Both the position numbers and the translations under genes were made by a program. This document shows positions 15,247 through 23,023 of a stretch of 64,000 bases of DNA, one piece after another. The notes beneath the pieces were generated by a model that ran no database searches, was not told the DNA's origin, and worked only from the letters and a program-made list of their open reading frames with translations. This stretch comes from Candidatus Schneewindia gallinarum. Its GTDB lineage: Bacteria > Bacillota > Clostridia > Oscillospirales > Ruminococcaceae. Numbering within the stretch: the stretch's first letter is position 1; every line of letters begins with the position of its first letter. The stretch lies in contig CAJFUF010000009.1 in assembly GCA_904420175.1 (NCBI GenBank), positions 18,385 to 82,384 of the forward strand. The letters are read 5' to 3'.

Positions 15247-16278
15247 GTGGTGGAAAGTGTGGAGCAGCAAAAACCCATTATCGAACTGAAAAATATGAGC
15301 AAGACCTTCTACGGGAAAAACGGAGAGGTCCACGCGCTGGACGGCATTGACCTGACCATCTATGAAGGGGAAATTTTCGGAATCATCGGGATGAGCGGCG
15401 CAGGCAAAAGTACGCTGGTGCGCTGCATCAACTTCCTCGAAAAGCCCACCGGGGGCGAGGTGGTCGTGGCTGGACAAACCATGGGAAGCCTCAGCGAAAA
15501 GCAGCTGAACGAGGCGCGCAGGAAAATGGGCATGATTTTCCAGCAGTTCAACCTGCTAATGCAGCGCACAGCGCTGAAAAACGTCTGCTTCCCGATGGAG
15601 ATTGCCGGCGTGCCGAAGGCGCAGGCCGAAAGCCGCGCGAAGGAGCTGCTGGAGCTGGTGGGCCTTTCCGAACGGGCGGACGCCTATCCGGCGCAGCTGT
15701 CGGGCGGGCAGAAACAGCGCGTGGCCATTGCCCGGGCGCTTGCCACCAACCCGCAGGTGCTGCTGTGCGATGAGGCGACCTCCGCCCTTGACCCGGACAC
15801 CACCAGGGGCGTGCTGGCACTTTTGAAGGAAATCAACAAAAAGCTGGGCATCACCATTGTCATCATCACCCATGAGATGAGCGTGATTGAGGAAATCTGC
15901 ACCCGCGTGGCCATCATCGACGAAAGCCGCATTGCGGAGGTGGGCCTGACGGAGGACGTGTTTACCAGCCCCCAGTCGGCCATCGGCCGCAGGCTTGTAT
16001 ATCCTGAGGATCACACGGTACAGCACTTCGGCGGCAGCCGCTGCTGCCGGATCGTGTTTGACGGTCGTTCCTCCTTTGAGCCGGTCATTGCCAACATGGT
16101 GCTGGAGTGCCGCGCCCCGGTGAACATCCTGTTTGCGGACACCAAAAACATCGACGGGCAGGCCTTCGGCCAGATTATCGTCCAGCTTCCGGAGGATGAA
16201 CTGACGGCAAAGCGAATGCTTGTCTACCTGAAAGAGCATGGCATCAAAGCGGAGGAGGTGGCGGAACATGCTGTTTAG
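15247..16278 (+). CDS. metN: Methionine ABC transporter ATP-binding protein
   Basis: A 343-residue ATPase. Walker A GMSGAGKST, signature [15 protein letters not shown], Walker B VLLCDEATSALDP, H-loop IVIITHEM. The C-terminal ~90 residues form the NIL/ACT-like domain (FDGRSSFEPVIANMVLECRAPVNILFAD) that lets methionine inhibit transport in MetN proteins. The start is ambiguous: GTG at 15247 or GTG at 15259, both with modest ribosome sites. It overlaps metI by 11 bases and forms an operon with metI and metQ. The leader is too short for an S-box, so control is not by the usual SAM riboswitch. Confidence 0.95.
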   Translation: MVESVEQQKPIIELKNMSKTFYGKNGEVHALDGIDLTIYEGEIFGIIGMSGAGKSTLVRCINFLEKPTGGEVVVAGQTMGSLSEKQLNEARRKMGMIFQQFNLLMQRTALKNVCFPMEIAGVPKAQAESRAKELLELVGLSERADAYPAQLSGGQKQRVAIARALATNPQVLLCDEATSALDPDTTRGVLALLKEINKKLGITIVIITHEMSVIEEICTRVAIIDESRIAEVGLTEDVFTSPQSAIGRRLVYPEDHTVQHFGGSRCCRIVFDGRSSFEPVIANMVLECRAPVNILFADTKNIDGQAFGQIIVQLPEDELTAKRMLVYLKEHGIKAEEVAEHAV

Positions 16279-16933
16279 CGCACAAAATTTAACAATGTTC
16301 GGCGTCGGCATTTTGGAGACGTTGTACATGACCCTTGTCAGTACGCTGATGGCCTATGTCATCGGCCTGCCGCTGGGCCTTGCGCTGGTGCTGACGGATA
16401 AGGACGGCATCCGTCCGAAAACCGCCGTGAATAAGATTCTCGGCGCGGTGGTCAACATCCTGCGCTCCATCCCGTTCTTAATTTTGCTCGTTATGGTCAT
16501 GCCGCTGACCCGCGCCATTGTAGGCACCACCCTTGGGTCCACGGCGGTCATCGTGCCGCTGGTCATTGCGGCGGGGCCCTTTATCGCCCGCATGGTGGAG
16601 TCCTCCATTAAGGAGGTGGACCGCGGCGTGATTGAGGCGGCCCAGTCCATGGGCGCTTCCACCATGCAGATTGTGTGGAAGGTCATGCTGCCGGAGGCCA
16701 TGCCCTCCCTCGTGGTGGGGGCGGCCATCTCGGTCACCACCATCCTCGGCTACTCCGCCATGTCCGGCATTGTGGGCGGCGGCGGACTCGGCAACATCGC
16801 CATTACCTACGGCTACAACCGGAATGAGCAGGACATCATGCTGGTGGCGGTTATCCTGCTGGTGCTGATTGTACAGGTGCTGCAGGAGGTCGGCATGCGG
16901 CTGAGCAAGCGGAAAGATAAACGGATTTCCTGA
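16268..16933 (+). CDS. metI: Methionine ABC transporter permease
   Basis: A 221-residue inner-membrane permease with about five membrane helices and the EAA coupling loop (IEAAQSMGASTMQIVWKVMLPEAMPSL), typical of MetI. GGAGGT lies eight bases before the ATG, within the end of metN, so translation is probably coupled. It transports D/L-methionine together with MetN and the lipoprotein MetQ encoded 24 bases downstream. The track start at 16238 lies deeper in metN and lacks support. Confidence 0.95.
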   Translation: MLFSAQNLTMFGVGILETLYMTLVSTLMAYVIGLPLGLALVLTDKDGIRPKTAVNKILGAVVNILRSIPFLILLVMVMPLTRAIVGTTLGSTAVIVPLVIAAGPFIARMVESSIKEVDRGVIEAAQSMGASTMQIVWKVMLPEAMPSLVVGAAISVTTILGYSAMSGIVGGGGLGNIAITYGYNRNEQDIMLVAVILLVLIVQVLQEVGMRLSKRKDKRIS

Positions 16934-16957
16934 CATTCGATAAAAAGGAGAAAAAAC

Positions 16958-17776
16958 ATGAAAAAAAGTATTGCACTGTTGTTAAGCATCGTCCTTTGCG
17001 TGGGTCTGCTTGCAGGCTGCGGCGGGGACAGCGGAAAAGGGCAGGAGACGGTGATCCTCGTGGGCGCCAGCGCCACGCCTCACGCCGAAATTCTCGAGCA
17101 GGTGAAGGACGACCTGAAGGCCCAAGGGTACGATTTACAGATTAAGGTTTACGACGACTACATCCAGCCCAACCTTGCCCTCGACACCGGGGAGCTGACG
17201 GCAAACTACTTCCAGCATATGCATTACCTTGAAAATTTCAATGCGGAGCGGGGAACCAAGCTTGTCAGCGCGGCGGAGATCCATTACGAGCCTTTCGCCA
17301 TCTACCCCGGCAGAACCAAAAGCATTGAGGAGCTGGCGGACGGGGCCACCATTGCCGTGCCCAACGACGCGACGAATGAAGCGCGCGCTCTGCTGCTGTT
17401 GGAGGCACAGGGACTTATCACGCTGGCGGACGGCGCGGGCATCAACGCCACGGTACGCGACATCACGGAGAACCCCAAAAACCTGCAGATTAAGGAAATC
17501 GCGGCGGAGCAGCTGGTGCGCTCCCTGCCGGATGTGGATTTAGCGGTCATCAACGGCAACTATGCCCTGTCCGGCGGCCTGCGCGTCGATAAGGACGCCC
17601 TTGCCGCAGAGGATGCGGACTCCGTGGCAAAAACCACCTACGTCAATGTGCTGGCCGTGCGGGAAGGCGATGAGAACAAGCCGGAGGTGCAGGCGCTTGT
17701 CAAGGCGCTGCAAAGCGATAAGGTCAAGCAGTATATTGAGGAGAAATACGCGGGCGCAGTGGTGCCCACATTCTAA
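16958..17776 (+). CDS. metQ: Methionine-binding lipoprotein
   Basis: A 272-residue NlpA/MetQ-type substrate-binding protein. The signal peptide ends in lipobox LLAGC (Cys near residue 21), so it is anchored to the outer face of the membrane. The mature domain is typical (LVGASATPHAEILEQV, YDDYIQPNLALDTGELTANYFQH, IAVPNDATNEARAL). AAAAAGGAG precedes the start. It is the last gene of metNIQ, and a stable hairpin (17791-17822) follows. Confidence 0.96.
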   Translation: MKKSIALLLSIVLCVGLLAGCGGDSGKGQETVILVGASATPHAEILEQVKDDLKAQGYDLQIKVYDDYIQPNLALDTGELTANYFQHMHYLENFNAERGTKLVSAAEIHYEPFAIYPGRTKSIEELADGATIAVPNDATNEARALLLLEAQGLITLADGAGINATVRDITENPKNLQIKEIAAEQLVRSLPDVDLAVINGNYALSGGLRVDKDALAAEDADSVAKTTYVNVLAVREGDENKPEVQALVKALQSDKVKQYIEEKYAGAVVPTF

Positions 17777-17790
17777 AGAAAACACGTTGC

Positions 17791-17822
17791 AGGTGCCCGG
17801 GGGAAACTTCCTCCGGGCACCT
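17791..17822 (+). terminator. Hairpin after metQ
   Basis: AGGTGCCCGG / CCGGGCACCT stem without a T-tract. It may protect the metNIQ mRNA 3' end or terminate weakly before the SDR gene. Confidence 0.45.
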
Positions 17823-17847
17823 GTCAAAGAAAGGCAAAGGAAAGCAG

Positions 17848-18558
17848 ATGAAAACGGTTTTGGTCACGGGCGGCACGGGGGGCATCGGCTCTGCCGTGTG
17901 CCGTGCCCTGTATGCGGACGGCTTCAGCGTGCTGTTCACCTACCACAGGGGGGAAAGCAGGGCACGTGCGCTTGAAACGGAACTTCCGGGAAGCAGGGCG
18001 CTTCCCTGCGATTTAACAAAGGAGAAGGGGCTGCAGCCGCTGCTGGACACGCTGGCGGACGTGCCGCTGTACGGGCTTGTCCACTGTGCCGGTGTCAGCC
18101 AGTGGGGCCTGTGCCAGGACGGCGGCTTTGCACAGGTGTGCAGCACCATCGCCTGCAACCTCACCGGCCCCGTCTACCTGACGGGACGGCTGCTGCCGGG
18201 CATGATCCGCGCCGGACAGGGCCGGATTGTCCTGCTGGGATCCGTGTGGGGCAGCATGGGCGCCTCGTGTGAGACGGTCTACTCCGCCGCCAAGGGCGGG
18301 GTGGAGGCGTTTTGCAAGGCGTTGGCGAAGGAGGTGGGCCCCAGCGGCATCACCGTCAACTGCGTGGCGCCGGGCCTGATTGACACGGCCATGAACAGCC
18401 GCTTTTCCAGGGCGGAACTGGATGCGTTTGTGCAGGATGTGCCTGTCGGCAGGCAGGGCCGTCCGGAGGAGGTCGCCGCCCTGTGCAGCTTCCTTATGTC
18501 GGAAAAGGCGGGATACATCACCGGCCAGGTGATTGGAATCAACGGCGGAATCATCTAA
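17848..18558 (+). CDS. Short-chain dehydrogenase/reductase, FabG/YmfI-like
   Basis: A 236-residue classical SDR. It shows the Rossmann nucleotide-binding motif TGGTGGIGSAV, NAG-equivalent HCAGVSQWG, catalytic Ser in LLGSVWG, and the YSAAKGG catalytic Tyr-Lys pair. NADP(H) preference is likely but not provable. In Firmicutes similar short SDRs include FabG and YmfI (EF-P modification reductase); neither fatty-acid genes nor EF-P genes are nearby, so the substrate is open. AAGGAAAG lies upstream of the ATG. It is downstream of metQ after a weak hairpin and ends at a strong bidirectional terminator. Confidence 0.87.
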   Translation: MKTVLVTGGTGGIGSAVCRALYADGFSVLFTYHRGESRARALETELPGSRALPCDLTKEKGLQPLLDTLADVPLYGLVHCAGVSQWGLCQDGGFAQVCSTIACNLTGPVYLTGRLLPGMIRAGQGRIVLLGSVWGSMGASCETVYSAAKGGVEAFCKALAKEVGPSGITVNCVAPGLIDTAMNSRFSRAELDAFVQDVPVGRQGRPEEVAALCSFLMSEKAGYITGQVIGINGGII

Positions 18559-18560
18559 AA

Positions 18561-18596
18561 AACTCACCCGGAGGGGCTAGCCCCTCCGGGTGAGTT
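18561..18596. terminator. Bidirectional terminator, SDR / HAD
   Basis: AACTCACCCGGAGGGGC / GCCCCTCCGGGTGAGTT with a 2-base loop lies between convergent genes and overlaps the HAD stop codon. T-tracts are short. Confidence 0.7.
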
Positions 18597-19167
18597 CATG
18601 CAGTTCCTTTTCTGCCTGTGCCGCGTCTGTGAACACGATGCCCTTTATGCCAAGGGCGCACGCTGCATCCACGTTTTCCTGCCGGTCGTCGAAAAACACA
18701 CAGTCTGCAGCCGTCAGCCCGTACCGGTTCAGCAGCAGCCGGTAGATGCGGGGGTCCGGCTTCATCAGCCGCTCAGTGGAGGAGACCACACCACCGGAAA
18801 ACAAATGAAAAATGCCCTTGCGGCGCGCGATGTCCTCAAACCCCTTCTGAAAATTGGTCAGGTAAAAAAGCCGCCGGCCCTGCCCCTTCAGGCGCTGGGC
18901 GAACCGGATGGTGTCCTCCATGGGGACAAGGATATCCTCCCACCGGGCATAGGTGTCGTCCACAGCGGGACGGAGGGGGTGGTCCGCCGGGCAGAAGGCG
19001 TCGGGCGCGTTTTCCGGCAGCAGATCCCCTGCGTCAAGCCGGTCCCACACGGGGCCGAACATCATGCCGTACACCGCCTGCGCCGTCTCTTCGTCGTAGC
19101 GCCGCCTTAAAAATTCCAGCGGCTCAAAGTCCAGAAACACCTTGCCGATATCAAAAATGTAATTCAA
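18577..19167 (-). CDS. HAD-superfamily hydrolase (haloacid dehalogenase-like)
   Basis: A 196-residue HAD phosphatase of the YihX-like subgroup. Motif I is FDIGKVFLDFEP (first Asp present, second position Gly as in this subgroup), motif II YLTNF, motif III Lys in MKPDPRIY, motif IV VFFDDRQENV. I chose TTG at 19167: AGGAAG lies five to ten bases upstream and the start overlaps the SLOG-protein stop (TTGA), which suggests translational coupling. The track's longer frame starts inside the SLOG gene. Substrate unknown; sugar phosphates such as glucose-1-phosphate are typical for relatives. Confidence 0.85.
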   Translation of the reverse strand: MNYIFDIGKVFLDFEPLEFLRRRYDEETAQAVYGMMFGPVWDRLDAGDLLPENAPDAFCPADHPLRPAVDDTYARWEDILVPMEDTIRFAQRLKGQGRRLFYLTNFQKGFEDIARRKGIFHLFSGGVVSSTERLMKPDPRIYRLLLNRYGLTAADCVFFDDRQENVDAACALGIKGIVFTDAAQAEKELHELTRRG

Positions 19168-19658
19168 GTATCTTCCTCCGTTTCCCGTCCGGCCAGATTG
19201 ATCACGGGCAGGCCCTGCTTTTTTGCATACTGCACCGTGTAGTAGGTACCGCCGCCCTTTTTTACAAGGTAGCACAGGCACAGCCCGCTGTTGTCCACAA
19301 GGTAGCGGTTCCTCTCATGCATGCAGCCCTTCACATAGTGCTCGTTTAAAACGGTGACCTCGTCCGCCAGGCTGAGGATCCGCTCGTACCGGGCGCGCTG
19401 ATCCGCCCGCCAGCGTGTCTGCTGTCCTTCACAGGGCAGGGCCAGCATAAGGCTGATGGAGGGGAAGCGATCCCGCAGTTCCAGCACGGCCGCGGCAGCC
19501 AGCGTGTCGAAGCCCAGCGCCCCGCCGGCCAGAAAGCGGCGGTATCCCTTTTGCACCAGCCCCTCCAGCGTTTCGGCCAGGCTGCTTTTAACAAAGACAA
19601 TGTCATGATAAAAAATCCGGTGGCCGGTAAAGCACACCGTCTGTTCCCTTACATCCAT
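19164..19658 (-). CDS. SLOG-family (YpsA/DUF1273-like) protein
   Basis: A 164-residue Rossmann-like protein. It starts with CFTGHR and has the Gly-rich FLAGGALGFDTLAAAAVLEL loop characteristic of SLOG/LOG-related nucleotide-binding proteins such as YpsA. These proteins are thought to bind or process nucleotide-derived ligands; YpsA affects cell division in Bacillus. No enzymatic activity can be assigned. It is the first gene of a two-gene operon with a HAD phosphatase and has a clear promoter that faces away from the mini-membrane-protein gene. Confidence 0.8.
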   Translation of the reverse strand: MDVREQTVCFTGHRIFYHDIVFVKSSLAETLEGLVQKGYRRFLAGGALGFDTLAAAAVLELRDRFPSISLMLALPCEGQQTRWRADQRARYERILSLADEVTVLNEHYVKGCMHERNRYLVDNSGLCLCYLVKKGGGTYYTVQYAKKQGLPVINLAGRETEEDT

Positions 19659-19678
19659 ACCTATCCCCCGTTTGCTTT

Positions 19679-19707
19679 ATTGTACCGGAAACCACGGCAA
19701 AAAACAA
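19679..19707 (-). promoter_or_regulatory. Promoter of the SLOG-HAD operon
   Basis: TTGTTT, 17 bases, TACAAT on the minus strand, about 20 bases before the start codon. Confidence 0.65.
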
Positions 19708-19719
19708 GCGCAGGGGGCA

Positions 19720-19748
19720 TTGACGGAAACGGTGAAACGCGCTATACT
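19720..19748 (+). promoter_or_regulatory. Promoter of the 28-residue peptide gene
   Basis: TTGACG, 17 bases, TATACT: near-consensus, and the only clear plus-strand promoter here. Confidence 0.8.
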
Positions 19749-19781
19749 CATCACAACAACCTGTGAACGGGAGGAATGTCG

Positions 19782-19868
19782 GTGAAACAGACGGCCGTAC
19801 GTGTCATTGCATTTACAATCTGCGCGGTAATGGTCCTGTCCCTGCTGGCAGGCATCTTTCTGCGATAA
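19782..19868 (+). CDS. 28-residue single-helix membrane peptide
   Basis: The GTG start has GGGAGG about eight bases upstream and the frame ends TAA; the product MKQTAVRVIAFTICAVMVLS... is a short basic head, one hydrophobic helix and a terminal Arg. It is too short for the ORF track. A near-consensus promoter precedes it and a perfect 12-bp terminator with seven Ts follows 10 bases after the stop, so it is a complete one-gene unit. The VMVLSLLAGIF pattern recalls Prli42-type mini-proteins that anchor stressosomes in Firmicutes, but the similarity is short and uncertain. Function unknown. Confidence 0.7.
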   Translation: MKQTAVRVIAFTICAVMVLSLLAGIFLR

Positions 19869-19878
19869 CGCAAAAATG

Positions 19879-19914
19879 GGCGGCGCCCTCGGAAGGAGGG
19901 CGCCGCCTTTTTTT
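19879..19914 (+). terminator. Terminator of the peptide gene (shared)
   Basis: GGCGGCGCCCTC / GAGGGCGCCGCC with loop GGAAG and TTTTTTT. The T-run reaches the stop codon of the convergent polymerase gene. Confidence 0.92.
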
Positions 19915-21139
19915 ATTCGTCATCCGGCTGAAGGTACCCGGGGGCAATCTCCTCCGGATGAAGGGTGTTGCCCCTGCGGACGGCGCCTGCGCCGTACCGC
20001 TCCCGTAAAAGGTCGATGGAACGCTCCAGCTGTTCTTTTTTCTTCCGCCGTGCCGGGTCGTCCTGTGCAAACAGGCTCAGCTGCTGTGCGGCATCCTCCG
20101 GCGACAGGCCCGACGCGGTGATGGTCAGCATCCGGATGGGCACGCCGATTTTCCAGTTTTTCATCAGCAGATCCAGTGCGGCCGCCATAATTTCATCCTC
20201 AAGGAAGGTGGGGGTGACCGGCTTCTGCCGGACAATCACCTTCAGGTTGGTGTCCTTGATGGCCAGCTGCACCGTGCCGCATTTCAAGCCGTGCCGCCGC
20301 AGCCTGGCAGCTACCGAGTCGGCCAGCACCGTCAGCCCGAGGGTGCAGTCCTCCTTGGTAACAAGGTTGCGCTTAAAGGTCAGCCCGTTTCCGATGGATT
20401 TGGGCGGCGGCTTGTCGTCGATATGGCGGACAGGACTGTTTTCCGCCCCGGTGGCGTAGCGGTGCAGCGTTTCGCCCAGGGCGTTTCCCAGCACGCTTTT
20501 CAGCACCGCCGGGTCGCTTTGGGCCAGCTGGCCAATGGTGGTGATGCCGATTCTTTTCAGCTTGTCCTGTGCGCCGCCGCCAACGGACATCAGCGCCGAG
20601 ACGGGAAGGGGCCACACAATGCGGGTAACGTCCTGCTCTTCAATCACGGTCACCGCGTCCGGCTTCCGGTAGTCGCTGCCCAGCTTTGCAAAAATCTTGT
20701 TGTAGGAGACGCCCACCGAGATGGTGATGTCCAGCTCCTTCTTCACCTGCTCCCTGATGGTGTGGGCAATCTGTACGCCGGTGCCGAACAGCCGCTGGCT
20801 GCCCGTCACGTCAAGCCACGACTCGTCAATGCTGAACGGCTCCACCAAATCGGTGTAGCGGGCGTAAATGGCGTTTACATCCCGGCTGTACTGCAGGTAT
20901 TTTTTGCGGTGGGGGGCAACCAGCGTCAGCTCCGGGCATTTGTGCAGCGCTTCGCCCACCGTCTCGGCCGTGCGAACGCCCCGGGCCTTCGCCAGCTCAT
21001 TCTTTGCAAGGATGACACCGTGCCGGTTTTCCGGGCTGCCGCACACTGCCATGGGCACTGTTCGCAGCTCCGGCCGGTCCACACATTCTACCGAGGCGTA
21101 AAAGCTGTTGCAGTCGCAGTGCAGAATAACCGGTTTCAT
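19913..21139 (-). CDS. Y-family (translesion) DNA polymerase, copy 2
   Basis: A 408-residue DinB/UmuC-superfamily polymerase. Catalytic motifs are HCDCNSFYASVE and SIDESWLDVT, followed by GVSYNKIFAKLGSD and a C-terminal clamp-binding-like QQLSLFAQD. It is a paralogue of the enzyme at 3060-4307, with which it shares domain order and the NxFYASVE form of motif I. I chose ATG at 21139, which overlaps the stop of the upstream glycosyltransferase (ATGA), so translation is probably coupled; the track start adds ten residues inside that gene. The pairing of a lipid glycosyltransferase and a translesion polymerase in one operon has no obvious functional logic. Confidence 0.92.
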   Translation of the reverse strand: MKPVILHCDCNSFYASVECVDRPELRTVPMAVCGSPENRHGVILAKNELAKARGVRTAETVGEALHKCPELTLVAPHRKKYLQYSRDVNAIYARYTDLVEPFSIDESWLDVTGSQRLFGTGVQIAHTIREQVKKELDITISVGVSYNKIFAKLGSDYRKPDAVTVIEEQDVTRIVWPLPVSALMSVGGGAQDKLKRIGITTIGQLAQSDPAVLKSVLGNALGETLHRYATGAENSPVRHIDDKPPPKSIGNGLTFKRNLVTKEDCTLGLTVLADSVAARLRRHGLKCGTVQLAIKDTNLKVIVRQKPVTPTFLEDEIMAAALDLLMKNWKIGVPIRMLTITASGLSPEDAAQQLSLFAQDDPARRKKKEQLERSIDLLRERYGAGAVRRGNTLHPEEIAPGYLQPDDE

Positions 21140-22254
21140 TGCGCCGCCGCATCCATCATGAAGCGGCACAGGTCCTCCGCCGCGTGGGGCTTGCTCAGGC
21201 GGGCCGCATTCTCGCTCAGCCTTGCGCGCAGGGCCCCGTCGTTCATCAAATCGGCGATGGCGTCCGTCAGGGTGTAGGTTTTTGTGACGTACAGCCCCGC
21301 CCCCTCTTTCGTGATAAACTCAGCGTTATGCTCCTCCATGCCCGGAATGGGATTGATAAAGATAATGGGCTTGCGCTTGCACAGCGCCTCCGAAATGGAC
21401 AGGCCGCCGGGTTTGGTAATCACGTAATCAGCCGCGTCCATCAGCACGTTGACCTGCTCGGAGAAGCCGAACAGCTTAAACCGTACGCCAAGGTTCATGG
21501 CGTACAAATACTCGTACAGCCGCTCGTTTTTCCCGCAGACAATAATGGTCTGAAAGTGGAAGGGCATATCCAGCATGGCCTTGATGTGCGCCTTAATCCC
21601 ATATCCCATGCTGCCGCCCATGATGAAGAATGTGGGCAGCATGGGGTCAAGCCCCAGCAGCTCCCGCGCGTCCTGCTGGGACAGCCCGTGCAGGAATTTC
21701 TCGTGCACCGGGATGCCGCAGGCCAGTACCCTGCTTTCCGGGATCCCCAGCGCTTCAAGCTCCCGGTACAGCCCGGCGGAGGGGATGGTGATGGTATCAA
21801 GGTGCTGGGTGTCGCGCCAGTAGGACTGCACGTTGTAGTCGGTAACGACCCCGGCGGCCGGGCAGCGAAGCACGCCTTTTTCCTTTAAAATGCTGACTGC
21901 CTGCGCCGCATTGACCTGTGTACAAAGGATAAAATCCGGATTAAAGTCGGTGATGGTCTTTTTCAGCGCTTTGGCCGTCATCCGGCTGTTGCTCTGCGGG
22001 GCGGAATGCTTGGCCTTGACCCTGCTTTGCTGTACGCTGTTGTATACCCGTGAACACAATCCGGGCGTCAGGGAAAACAGGTTCATGCTGGTGACATAGG
22101 AACGGAATACCAGCTTTTTGTACATGGGGTGCTTGTTTCCATGAACATCAACTACTTTTGCGGTAACCCCCATTTTTTCCAGCTGAACTGCCAGCGCACG
22201 GGCCACTGCATTATGCCCTCCCCCAAGGGACGCAGTTAGAATCATGGCTTTCAA
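21136..22254 (-). CDS. UgtP-like processive diacylglycerol glucosyltransferase / MGDG synthase family
   Basis: A 372-residue GT28-type glycosyltransferase. The N-terminal MILTASLGGGHNAVARAL motif and MGDG-synthase domain (about 1-170) are followed by the C-terminal nucleotide-sugar domain with FFIMGGSMGYG and VITKPGGLSISEAL (about 200-350). Relatives transfer glucose or galactose from UDP-sugars to diacylglycerol and make membrane glycolipids that anchor lipoteichoic acid. The start has GGAGGT upstream (TTTAGGAGGTAGACTGACG), with the promoter at 22296-22324. It is the first gene of an operon with a Y-family polymerase. Sugar and processivity cannot be inferred. Confidence 0.87.
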   Translation of the reverse strand: MKAMILTASLGGGHNAVARALAVQLEKMGVTAKVVDVHGNKHPMYKKLVFRSYVTSMNLFSLTPGLCSRVYNSVQQSRVKAKHSAPQSNSRMTAKALKKTITDFNPDFILCTQVNAAQAVSILKEKGVLRCPAAGVVTDYNVQSYWRDTQHLDTITIPSAGLYRELEALGIPESRVLACGIPVHEKFLHGLSQQDARELLGLDPMLPTFFIMGGSMGYGIKAHIKAMLDMPFHFQTIIVCGKNERLYEYLYAMNLGVRFKLFGFSEQVNVLMDAADYVITKPGGLSISEALCKRKPIIFINPIPGMEEHNAEFITKEGAGLYVTKTYTLTDAIADLMNDGALRARLSENAARLSKPHAAEDLCRFMMDAAAQ

Positions 22255-22295
22255 CGTCAGTCTACCTCCTAAAGTTTCAACTGTGTCTGCTTATA

Positions 22296-22324
22296 ATAGT
22301 AACCTGTAAGGTCCGTAAATTCAA
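22296..22324 (-). promoter_or_regulatory. Promoter of the ugtP-like / polymerase operon
   Basis: TTGAAT, 17 bases, TACTAT on the minus strand. Between it and the upstream gene (22325-22378) I see no strong terminator. Confidence 0.65.
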
Positions 22325-22378
22325 GGATGGATTTTGTGGAAACGAATTTTTTCTTTTCGCCGCCTGAAAAAGTGTTTT

Positions 22379-23023
22379 TTACCACTGGTAAATGCTTTCC
22401 GTCAGGCCGCTTTCCGAAATGTGCCCCGACTCCAGCCAGGCCCTGTATTCCTCCAGCTGGCTGCGTTCTTCCTCCAGCTGAGCGCGCTCCTCTTCCAGCA
22501 GGTTCCATTCTTCTTCCAGCAGGCGCTGTTCCTGCTGTGCCGCCAGTTCCTCCCTGTTGGCAAACTGCACGCCGTAGTCGTCCCAGACGGCGTCGCCCGG
22601 CTCCAGCCGCATATCTGTCGGGATGTAAAGAATAACGGCCGGAATCCCCTGCAGGGAGAAAGCAAGGTTGCGCTCCAGCTGGTTGAAGTGGAAGCCGGTC
22701 AGTTCCGCGGCAACCGTCAGCTGCGCCGTCTCCCCGTCATAGCTGAGGTGGACGCTGCACGGGTTGGTGGTGCCCTTGTCGTACACCTCCACGTAGGCCT
22801 CCTCTGTTGGGGACTGGCGGATGGCCAGCGTCTTGCCGTAGGTGTTGAACCGGATGGTTTTCGTACCCTCGCGGATGGAGAGATGTTCCGGAGAAAACTC
22901 TTCGTTTGTCAGGCGCTGAAACCATTGGATGCCGTCCTTAACAGCCAGCGGCAGGCAGACAAGCAGGCCGAGAAAACAGGCCGCCAGCGCAACCGCGATC
23001 CACTTTGTGACCTTGTTAAGCAT
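22379..23023 (-). CDS. Membrane-anchored protein with C-terminal coiled coil (DUF4097-like position)
   Basis: A 214-residue protein: one N-terminal membrane helix (about 10-30), an extracellular-looking beta-rich middle part with repeated TIRFNTYGKTLAIRQ-like strands, and a C-terminal highly charged coiled coil (about 160-205, LLEEEWNLLEEERAQLEEE). No family is recognised with confidence. It is the last gene of the PadR-HAAS operon, where DUF4097-type adhesin-like proteins often sit. I chose ATG at 23023, which overlaps the HAAS gene stop by eight bases. Possibly an envelope stress or membrane-associated sensor partner. Confidence 0.65.
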   Translation of the reverse strand: MLNKVTKWIAVALAACFLGLLVCLPLAVKDGIQWFQRLTNEEFSPEHLSIREGTKTIRFNTYGKTLAIRQSPTEEAYVEVYDKGTTNPCSVHLSYDGETAQLTVAAELTGFHFNQLERNLAFSLQGIPAVILYIPTDMRLEPGDAVWDDYGVQFANREELAAQQEQRLLEEEWNLLEEERAQLEEERSQLEEYRAWLESGHISESGLTESIYQW

